The notes beneath the pieces were generated by a model that did no database searches, was not told the origin of the DNA, and saw nothing but the letters and a program-made list of their open reading frames with translations. A stretch of DNA of 64,000 nt from Ananas comosus (Eukaryota > Streptophyta > Magnoliopsida > Poales > Bromeliaceae): positions 3,529,445 through 3,593,444 of the forward strand of contig NC_033622.1 in NCBI RefSeq assembly GCF_001540865.1. The letters run 5' to 3'. A program made the position numbers and the translations under genes. This document shows, in pieces, positions 55,288-64,000 of this stretch; position 1 is the first letter of the stretch; the number at the start of each line of letters is the position of its first letter.

Positions 55288-56499
55288 TGTTAAGGATTTT
55301 ATAGGTTGGCGGATTTCGTAATGTTGAATGGAGTCTTGAAGAGTTGATTGCAGAAGATTGAAGAAAAGATCTAAATTGAAGGAAAAAGACTCACTCGTAA
55401 AGTTCGGCACCTAAGGTATGAAGAAAAGATCATTTGTGATGAAGATATTTGATTAGAATAAGTTCAGAAGGCTTAGATTGCTTTAAAAATACTTTACTGA
55501 ACTTTTCTGTGTTCAGGGACCGGTCCCTGAGGTCAAGAGACCGGTTCCCCTAAGGTCCTCACTGCGTGAACTTTGATGCAACCGGTCCCCTGAGATGAGA
55601 GACCGGTTCCCGAACCTTGGTATTTCTGTCGCGCAGCGAGGGACCGGTCTCAAGCTTGAGAGACCGGTTCCCGAACGTTGTGATTTTGGTCACGCAGTGA
55701 GGGACCGGTTCCTCACTTGAGAGACCGGTCTCTCACAGACCGGTCTCCTCGAGAAGACCGGTCTCTGAGGACGACACAGGTTTTTAAAAAGGACTTTTTG
55801 CAATCCTAGTCTACTTCTAAGTCTTCTAAACATATAAATAAGCTATGTGGGTCATCTAAAAGTTTAAGGCTTTGAATATTGACAGATTCTAAACCCTAGA
55901 AACTTTTTTTTTCCGTTTCAATGCTTCGATTCACATAACGAGTTTCTAACAATCAACAATCGGCTTGATTCTTCGTTTTTACTCGATAACTCATACGAGA
56001 ATCAAGTAGATTTTTGATTAAAGGTGAACCCTCATAGCTTATGGTATTCAAAGGTTAAATCATCACAAATCTTCGATTCTACAAGCTCCGGAAGGAGGTT
56101 CGACGCGTGGATCTCGCGTGAAGTCGAGGATTCGGTGAACGTTTCGAGGAATTGAGGCGTTGACGCTGCAAGGAGTTGCAGCAAGGTCGATTGGTGGATT
56201 CCTATCGATCGAGGACCGGCGAAGATCACCATCAATAAGAAATCGGTAAATTAAGTCGTGTATTTTTGTCAAAATCACTTGTACTCAAGTTTTCTTAGTG
56301 GATTTTCTTCGCGTGATCGGTCCCGTGGGTTTTTCACTCCGAATTGGAGTTTTCCCACGTTAAATTCTCGGTGTGCTGTTTTATTTTTCGCTACTTTATT
56401 TTATTTGCATCGAGATTTTTGAGTTTGCCGTTTTTACACCCATTCACCCCCCCTCTAGGTGTTACTTACCTTTTAGATCCTCGGGATCCATATCTTACA
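55288..56499 (+). repeat. 3' LTR of Sirevirus-like element 2
   Basis: Starts TGTTAAGG after the purine tract. It contains ten ACCGGT palindromes (55519-55762), a TATA box CATATAAATAAG at about 55838, and the CACCCCCCCTCTAGGTGTTA region. It ends CTTACA at 56499, where Gypsy reverse transcriptase sequence (GAAAGACCC) resumes. Confidence 0.8.
55519..55762 (+). promoter_or_regulatory. Array of ten ACCGGT palindromes in LTR 2
   Basis: Cores at 55519, 55540, 55581, 55602, 55643, 55663, 55704, 55724, 55739 and 55757. They come mostly in pairs about 20 bases apart, the pairs repeating about every 60 bases (GGGACCGGT then GAGACCGGTTCC). This pattern is a higher-order tandem repeat just upstream of the TATA box. 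Confidence 0.75.
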
Positions 56500-57310
56500 G
56501 AAAGACCCTATTTATCAGAGCCATAAATGCTGGCGGGGCATTGGTAAGCCCAAACGGCATCACCGTAAACTCATAGTGGCCATACCGCGTACGGTACGCT
56601 GTTTTATACACATTCTTCGGCCGGATCTTCAACTGGTGATATCCCGACTGAAGGTCTATCTTCGAATATATCCGCGACCCTTGCAACTGATCAAACAAGT
56701 CATCTATTCTCGGCAACGGGTGTTTGTTCTTGACTGTCACCTTGTTCAATTCGTGATAATCAACACAGAGTCGAAGCGTACCATCCTTTTTTTTCACAAA
56801 TAACACTCGTGCTCCCCACGGGGACACGCTTGGTCTCACGAAGCCTTTATCGAGCACGTCCTGCAACTGGGCCTTTAATTCTTTAAGCTCTACCGGAGCC
56901 ATCCTATACGGAGCCTTTGAAATTGGCGTCGCTCCGGGAATAAAGTCGATGACGAACTCGACCTCCTGATACGGTGGTAGTCCCGGTAACTCCGCCGGAA
57001 ATACGTCCGGGTACTCACACGCCACCCGAATGTTCCCCAACTCTGGGCACTCCTTTTGAGGGTTCACGATGGTCACCAAGTAAGCTTTGCAACCACCCTT
57101 AATCATCTTTCTCGCACTCACCGTTAATATAGTCGCCGCAAAGCGCGCGCCTTTACACGCCCGATACACAAACTCTTCTTGACCAGGCTCACGAAAAGTG
57201 ATCACCTTACTGTCACAGTCGATGCTGGCATAGTACTTGGAGAGCCAATTAACTCCCAAGATGACATCAAATTCCCACATCTGCTTAAGCACTAGCAAAT
57301 CCACCGGCAT
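56500..57310 (-). pseudogene. pol: Reverse transcriptase region of Gypsy copy G2, truncated by Copia
   Basis: Open from 57310 leftward: linker ([17 protein letters not shown]), then reverse transcriptase ([60 protein letters not shown]) ending at FMALINRVF, where the Copia LTR joins. The active-site block further downstream is lost. Confidence 0.9.
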
Positions 57311-57631
57311 GATCCAGTCGCCGATTTGAACCGGACAAGCTAGGCACTCCTCGTGAACTCTAAATGAGTGTTCTGGTGCGTTAACCTACCAATAGTCATA
57401 ATTATGCTCTATATCCATGCCATGCGTCTTAGCAAACGATGCATCAATAAATGAATGCGATGCGCCCGTGTCAAATAATGCTCTTGCTCTAATGCCATTA
57501 ATCAGAATAATACCTGCCACGTCATCGTCGGGTACAGCAGGCTGCTCCTCCACCTGAGTGGCGAAAACCCGTCCACTCGGTGCATGTGATCCCTCCGGCT
57601 GACGCGGTGATGAAGCGCGCCCAGCCAACAT
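57311..57631 (-). pseudogene. pol: Aspartic protease region of G2
   Basis: RALFDTGASHSFIDASFA with the DTGAS motif. A stop at about 57386 (after DYW) breaks the frame before the linker to reverse transcriptase. Confidence 0.8.
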
Positions 57632-57639
57632 AGCAGGTG

Positions 57640-58808
57640 GAAGTCATGCAAGCTGTTGTGGAGCATACTGAGCCAAAGCAGCTGACGGAGCAGGTGACGC
57701 GCCGCACGGGCAATCCCATCTCAAGTGTCCTGCTTGGCCGCATCGGAAACACCTCGCGTCACTCTTAGAACATTCATTCGGCCTATGATTCCCACCGCAG
57801 ATCACTTACGGGAAGGAACTCGTCTGACTCCTTGATTGGCTCCTATCTCCCAGCCATTGCGATCTAGGGTACCGAGGGGGTCGCTTGGAACTCGACTGCC
57901 CCACAGACCCACCAGCCGGTCGCTTCTTGGACTTCTCCTTGTCCCTTTCAAACGCCTCGCGTTCCTCGCGCGCAATGGCGTTGCGGCGCTCTTCCCACAA
58001 CGCATAATCGAGCACCTCTTCATAGGTCTTCAGTCGGAACGCATGAACAGTCTTGAATATCTCCGGCCGCAACCCGCGCTCAAAGACCTCAGCCCGCTCC
58101 CGGTCACCATGAACCAAGCTGGGAACACAGTTAACCATGTGCGAGAACTCCCTTTCATACTCCCGCACCGTTCGGCTTCCTTGCCTTAACTTGCGGAAGT
58201 CCTCCTTGATCTTCTGCTTGTCACTTTCCGGAAAGTATTCCATTAGTAGAATCTCCCGAAATGCCTCCCAAGTCATAGTAGCCGGATCCAAAGACCGACC
58301 ATTCTTCACTCGCGTCCACCATGATCTAGCCGCCCCTCTAAACAGTGAGCCGCCAAACGAACCTTGTCCTTCTCGAGAGTGTAGATATCCTCGAACAACA
58401 TCTCCATCGCAGAAAGTCACGCCTCCATCAACCATGGGTCTTTCACATCACCCAAAAAGGTCAGAGGATTAAACTATTTGAAGGCCGTCAACACCGCCAA
58501 CGACCGCTCCTGCTCGGCTTCAAGTACATCCCGGATAGGAGCCGAAGAGCCTGAAGCGTCACCGGTGCCGCCGCCATCGGCGTAGGTGCTACAGGTGCAG
58601 GCGGGTCCTGAGGTACAGGTGCAGCCGCTGCCGCTTGTCGAGCCACCAAGTCATGGAGCCGTCCTATCTCCTCCCCTTGCTGTCAAATAGCCCCAGTCAA
58701 AGCTGCTACTTGGGCCCGCAACTCACGAACTTCATCGGATCCAACTTGCTCTGGCACCTCATCATGCAATGCCGGAGCGGACCGATGCGTATAACGTCTC
58801 GGTGACAT
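57640..58808 (-). pseudogene. gag: Gag of G2, frameshifted
   Basis: Starts MSPRRYTHRSAP at 58808. The longest piece (58435-57806) reads SWWTRVKNGRSL, EAFREILLMEYFPES, TVREYEREFSHMV and a Lys/Arg-rich end, typical Retrotrans_gag. Zinc knuckle words (ECSKSDARCFRCGQ, GHLRWDC) lie further left in another frame. It keeps the roughly 105 bases missing in G1. Confidence 0.8.
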
Positions 58809-59123
58809 CTGTCCTGAAACAAAACACACGCGTTAATACTCGACATCCGAGACTCTTACTCGTTCCAAATAACTACCCAATCAAGCGAAAGCAATCAAGT
58901 ACGTTTATTTTCTACTCTCGGCATTATGTAGTCGTCCGCCCCACATAATCCCTTAAAAGAAAACAAACGTTCCCTTGAATCCATCTCTATTTCCGTTTAG
59001 AGAAGTTCTAATCATAACCCAATCAATTAGCCTTCGCCTATCCAAGTCCACGTCATACGTGTCCTAAATTCCTAAGGTTTCCAATCCTAAGGTCCCTAAG
59101 TCCATCCTAGACTTTTGTTTTCA

Positions 59124-59139
59124 CATCGCTCTGATACCA
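59124..59139 (-). other. Primer binding site of G2 (initiator Met tRNA)
   Basis: Minus strand TGGTATCAGAGCGATG, next to LTR C, identical to the site next to LTR B. Confidence 0.8.
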
Positions 59140-59146
59140 CACTATC

Positions 59147-61548
59147 TGTCACGCCCCGAGCTCCGCCAATTTGGTCGGATTCGAGCACATGACAGACGCC
59201 GAACGGACAGCACCTCTACTGTCCGCCCAAGGCTCCAACATCAAGTATATTACAAGAAATCAATAAAGAGAATTACGAGATATACAAGGTTTGCATGAAG
59301 GCAAACAACAACCACAAGTGAAAGCATCGAAACTATCTAAGCATCCAATATACAAGTCATTTGACTTCATTTGAATCAAACACAAGTAATCTATTACATT
59401 TACATTCACTTACCCATTCGTTTACATCACGTTTTCCTTTAACCAAAATACATGATTTACATCATTCTTACATTACCCAAAATATAATTTGTATTTCTTG
59501 CTTTACATCATTTACAGTTCAACACCTACAGTTGAGTACACCAAAATATAGGGTATGCCTATATCTCGAGGGTCGCTAGCTACGGCGCGATACCCTTGCC
59601 TCGATCCTCCGCCGCCCTGCTTGCCCACGGATCTGCAGGGTTAGTGGTAATGAGAACTAGAACAAAGTTCCCAGTGGGTTCGGCCGCCGACCACGCCGAT
59701 TCGCCCACTAGGTCTATTTTAGACATATGTATATCAATAAAGAAGGATAACAAACCAACTAATGCACTTCTAATACAATGCCTGCAAGAAAGCAATCCAC
59801 AGATAGATATTTATATTCAAATACATGATGATTATGCATGCATGTCCATTTCTTATTTCCTTTGGCCTTTACCCAATCAACCCGGGGTGCTCCTGGTTTA
59901 CCCCAAACTCACAATCCACACATCCAGTCTAACGGGGGAGGCACAAGGCTCAACCGCCCGAGGGATCTTCGCCGGGCACTCTCACCCGTGGTGTCTACAC
60001 TCCGGAGTACACCGCTTGTGGAGGAGTGACTTCCCATAAGCCGGAACCAATATGTGTGAGTATGATCCCATCCTCAATTTGAGGAGGTATAGCCAAACCT
60101 GTCTCATGCCTCAATATCTCAATGCTAATGATAGGTTCTACCATATCATATATACCACCAATATGAGCCACAATGGTCCTGATGCCATAATACACATAAT
60201 GTGACTTGGGTTAAACCTTGTTTAACTATACTCATTTCAATGCTAATCGAGTCACTATAGTCAATGTCACCATTATTTACTATGGTCATAGTCTTTTCTC
60301 ACATTCATATGCATATAGGGTTATTCATTTCCTTTGTTCACATGTGCCTATATCACTCACAATAATCTTAAGCAGATAATTGGTGCAATCAACATATACC
60401 ATTCATTACCCTACATGCAAGAATGCTATAATACCAATATGCTCAAAAGTAGTGACATAGACATAGAAAGAAACTCGGTATTTTCGGATAGCACCCCCCA
60501 CCTTTGTGTAATACAAGGATGCCGTGGTTCTGTTTTCATTATTTTTAGACACTTTCGCCGCGAGCTGCAGCAATCTGTACCAATTCAGGTTTTTTTTTTT
60601 CAATATCTTCGCACACGCTCGTCGTATCGCCAAACCGAGCGCACCGATGCGTTCGTTGGCCTACCAATTAGGTTAGAATGAGATCAACCCCAAGCTTCGA
60701 CCTCATTTTTACAAAACCCCAAATTTGGATCTCTATACAACATCTTCTCCATTTTAAGTCCTCAACATGAAGAAAATGGGAAAAATCCAATATAGAGATC
60801 TCTAGATGCTTCAACTAGAAGCAAAAACCCAAAACCTAACTTAAAATCACAAGAACTCACCTTTGGAGTCCAAAACTTTCCTTCAAAGCCTTGCTCTAGC
60901 TTGCTCTACACCTTGGAGAGCTTCTTCTCTAAGCTTGCTCCTCCAAAAGCCCTCTTGGTCCAAGCCCTAGAGAGAGAGAGAGAGGGAGAGGAGAGGTTTT
61001 TAGAGAGAGAGAGGGAGAAGCTTTGTGTTGTGAGGGTGAGAAATGAGCCCTAACACAATCTCTCTCACATACATACACCTATCTCAAGTCACTTTTGCAC
61101 ATAAGCCCCTCACATTTTCATTTTTGCAAACAGTCCTTACTGGGCAAATCCCGGGCTCGGGGACCGGTCTCTCTAGCAAGGGACCGGTTCCCGAGAGCTA
61201 CCCCGCAGCCTTCGCAGAAGGGGACCGGTCTCCCCCCGATGCAACCGGTCTCTCGGGACCGGTCTCTCAGCCAGGGACCGGTTCCCGAGAGCTCGATTTC
61301 CAGGACTTAGCTGATTTTTCCCTCTGCTCGGCTGATATGCTTTCGGGGACCGCTCTCTCCCCTCAGGGACCGGTCCCCGAGAGCCCAAAATCTGGGACTT
61401 AGCCAGATTTTACAATTTCACTCTCTCGGGTCCCTTTAACATTTATATAGGTTCCAATGCACTTTTAGCCTACAGTAACTCATTCCTTTCCGCGTTCCTC
61501 ACATTTCGACGGAACTCGGCATGACTCACGGGGAATTGCTATGTTACA
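59147..61548 (-). repeat. LTR C: 5' LTR of Gypsy copy G2
   Basis: TGTCACGCCCC to TGTTACA, 2402 bases, collinear with LTR B over its full length. ACCGGT cores at 61163, 61183, 61224, 61244, 61258, 61277 and 61369. It is followed by GGTAT, the same five bases that follow LTR A. Confidence 0.9.
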
Positions 61549-62175
61549 GGTATGCTACAGTTAGGGTTGAAGATCTCTCCTCCAACAAGCTCCTAACCAA
61601 GCTCCAAAGCTTCTACCATGGTGGAAAGGTCACCAACAAGCAAAGAGAAGCAAAAAGAGGTGATTAATCCTAAAAAATCCCAATAAAAAGGAAAGAAAAT
61701 CAAAGAGAGGAAGAGGAAAAGCTCCTTACCCTTCTCTCCTCAGGTTCCAAGCTCAGGGAACAAGAAAGGGGGCGTGGGGTATATATAGAGTTGTAACAAA
61801 CTCAAAAAACCCCTCCACAATCGTGCAGTCTGCATCTGCACTTCGTACCGGTATGCGGGCTGGTGTTCCTGTACCAGGCAGCAGCACGTGCAAACCTGAG
61901 TCTCGGGTTGGCGAGAAAATACACTTGGTACCGGTACCATCGCGATGAAGTACTTGTACCAGGTCCAGTACCGGTACTCTGCCCTGTAGAGTCCAACCCG
62001 AGAGCAGCGCAAATCCATCATTTTAGAGATTTTAGTGCTAAGTTTTCATCCTCACCCCTCGGGACGCGAGTCATAGGTCGGAACACAGTCAACGACCATA
62101 CAGAAAATCCAAAAAGGCTCGGATCACCAATAAAACACTCGAACCTTGCAATTTGCTAAAGTTTAGTGTGTTACA
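61549..62175 (-). repeat. Fragment of another Gypsy LTR (minus orientation)
   Basis: Ends TGTTACA at 62175 (minus TGTAACAC) and contains a minus-strand TATA box (CTATATATACCCC, about 61785). ACCGGT palindromes of the TACCGGTA type lie at 61847, 61930 and 61970. It is a family different from LTRs A-C. The rest is missing. Confidence 0.55.
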
Positions 62176-62289
62176 CATGATCCATAATACAAGGTTCTCA
62201 ATCGTCATGTCTCAAACATGGAATGTCCTCTACCGGCCTATAGGTTGGGAACTAAGTCCAATATCAAATGCTAGTTATCAACTAGATCT
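62176..62289. other. Short spacer between two oppositely oriented LTRs
   Basis: No feature recognised. Confidence 0.4.
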
Positions 62290-64000
62290 GTAACATACCG
62301 AAACCTCGGTAATTAAATTCGAACCTTGGTCAAATTGACCAAAGTGCGAGGTTGGTATACTTCAGAGAGGCCGAAGGCGTCAAATAATGCAAAATGCATT
62401 ACTGGCGATCTTCGAGAGCTTTTGGAAATTAAAATCTGCAAACTGCAGGTTTTGTGCACTCGGGGACTGGTCCTTGGTGGGAGAGACCGGTCTCCGAACG
62501 CGTAGGCAGCAAGAAGGCCGAGAAATCGGCTAAGTCCTAGAAAACCAGCTCTCGGGAACCGGTCCTTGCGAGGAGAGACCGGTCCCCAGAGACCGGTTCC
62601 ATCGAGGGAGACCGGTTGCATCGCGCGCAGTCTGCGCAGTCCGTGGGAGAAGCTCTCGGGGACCGGTCCCAGGTCGGGGAGACCTGTCCCTCACTGCGAA
62701 AAATGCCCAGTCTGGGCTGTGCACTGGGAATAAAGTGGAGGGGTCTTGGTGGAAATGTTACAACACCTTATATACTCAACCCTTTTCCCGTTCCTCAGCC
62801 AAAACCCCCCCCCACTCCTCTCATTTCCTTTCCCCTCTCTCTCTAGAACTCACCTAGGGCTTGAAGGAGAAGAAGAAGAAGAAGCTTGAGGAGGGATCCT
62901 TGGTGGATTTGGTGGGTCTAGAAGCTCTCCAACAAGAAGGAGCTTTCTAGGAGTTGGACTAGGGGTAAGTTCTTATAGGATTTCCTCTAGGGTTTGGGTT
63001 TTGACCTAAGGATTTTGAGCTTTGTGCTTCTTAGAGGTCTTAGAAGCTCTTTTGAGCCAAGAACAACATGACACCCATGAGAGCTCAAGGTGCTCTCACG
63101 GTGAACTCTTGGGGGTTGAGTTAGATACCCTAGGGTTGGTTCCAAGAGCTTAGAAACTTTATTAGAGAGCTTCCTAAGTGATTCTAACCTATCCTTTGCT
63201 TAGCAACAAGATCGATCTAGGTGGAAGCCCTAGATGACATTGTTAGGGCACCAAATTTGGGGCTTTCGTCCTAGAATTTTTCGAGGGCGAATTGACCTCG
63301 TAGAAACCTAATTGGGGTGTCCTCGATGCGTTGGACAACTCCGTTCGACGTTACGAAAATATTTAAATATGGTTCATGTACAAAAGGCCTAATGTGGCAC
63401 TATTTTGGTTATAGAACGCGGAATCGGCTTTCGTAAAGTTCGGGAGTCGTCATATTCTACACCCACACGACCACTCGAGGTGGGTGGTGCATTCCAAAGA
63501 CCTCGAAAATCCCTTTATGTCTAAAGTGTCATGTTAGAACAAATATGTATATATATTGAGCATGTTGCATAGTAGGATTAATTGTAAGCTTTTATAGCAT
63601 GATTGTGAATTTAATTTCGTATGAAATACTTGTAAGAATGTGAGAATTGTAAACCCTATTTATGCATGACAAGTAACAAGAACCTAGAAGGGTTAGTGAA
63701 CAAAAGTGACACATGGAGATAGATCTAGTGAGTGACATTGATGAGTCTAGAACACTTAGAAAACAAGTGTGGCATGAGTACAATAACTTAGTAGTGCATA
63801 TGACACTAGCGATAGTAAAGAATGCAAAGAAAAGAATGATCGAAATATTATGACATTTCAACCTTAGAGTTAAGGGTCATTTGAGCATGGTCTTCCTTAA
63901 AGTTAAGGAATGGATTGAACTTAGAATCCTCAATGTAGGATTGAGCGTACTCACCTTTAATCCTTGCTCGAGGGTGGTAGCTCCCCCTGAGGGAGAGAGG
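62290..64000 (+). repeat. 5' part of a + strand Gypsy LTR, running off the window
   Basis: Begins TGTAACATACC. It carries ACCGGT sites of the GACCGGTC type (62486, 62558, 62578, 62592, 62611, 62662), then a TATA-like CCTTATATACTC at 62766, then a purine-rich transcribed region (AGAAGAAGAAGAAGAAGC). No coding sequence is seen to the window end. Confidence 0.6.

Larger units (their letters stand above)
50402..56499 (+). mobile_element. 5'-truncated Sirevirus-like Copia element nested in Gypsy copy G2
   Basis: Begins abruptly inside reverse transcriptase at the junction with Gypsy integrase (about 50402) and ends with a full 3' LTR joined to Gypsy reverse transcriptase at 56500. The order is reverse transcriptase, RNase H, conserved non-coding block, ACCGGT palindromes, predicted leader intron, accessory ORF, purine tracts, LTR. 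The 5' LTR, gag, protease and integrase are gone. Loss of the middle of the host Gypsy on the same side suggests one deletion after insertion. Confidence 0.85.

Overview
The window looks like repeat-rich nuclear DNA of a flowering plant, most likely a monocot. One intact, intronless, very GC-rich arginine decarboxylase gene (36476-38704, +) is the only convincing host gene. It sits in AT-rich sequence made almost entirely of LTR retrotransposons, small foldback DNA elements and microsatellites. Pineapple (Ananas comosus) or a relative is my guess from the overall style; the sequence does not prove it. Three N gaps (25, 25 and 100 bases) show this is a draft assembly.

Layout. 1-4831: 3' part of a Sirevirus-like Copia element, with an accessory ORF of 468 codons broken by two stops, and its 3' LTR. 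4832-9540: non-coding sequence with a degenerate tandem repeat and a nested pair of small DNA elements. 9541-19660: a cluster of foldback MITEs with hairpin ends, set in (TA)n and (GA/TC)n tracts. Much of this cluster is present twice, in copies full of single-base indels around 25-N gaps, and is probably an assembly artefact. 19936-27338: LTR and integrase end of a Ty3/Gypsy chromovirus, followed by a second long LTR with a GC-rich island. 27345-29024: more hairpin-ended MITEs. 29936-33410: a complete gag-only LTR retrotransposon inserted at the tip of a foldback MITE. 33690-35424: further small DNA elements. 35425-39410: the arginine decarboxylase gene with TATA box, pyrimidine-rich leader and a possible 7-codon upstream ORF. 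39640-41711: AT-rich sequence, a fragment that looks coding, four short hairpins and the end of a + strand LTR.

41712-61548 is a remarkable complex. On the minus strand three LTRs of one chromovirus family (A, B, C) alternate with two internal regions, so that LTR B is shared by both. The right-hand internal region holds a + strand Sirevirus-like Copia element (50402-56499) that lost its 5' half, together with the middle of its Gypsy host, in one deletion. This second Copia carries an intact version of the same 468-codon accessory ORF. 61549-64000 holds pieces of two more Gypsy LTRs in opposite orientations.

Two themes stand out. (1) Short palindromes centred on ACCGGT are clustered in the LTRs of unrelated Copia and Gypsy families, in two flank types (TACCGGTA and GACCGGTC), each present in both superfamilies. 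In the two Copia elements the same type also lies just upstream of the accessory ORF, which has a gene-like leader with a predicted intron. (2) The MITE family ends in hairpins whose stem sequence varies from copy to copy while the neighbouring sequence is conserved. Arginine decarboxylase makes agmatine for putrescine synthesis; no other pathway gene lies nearby.
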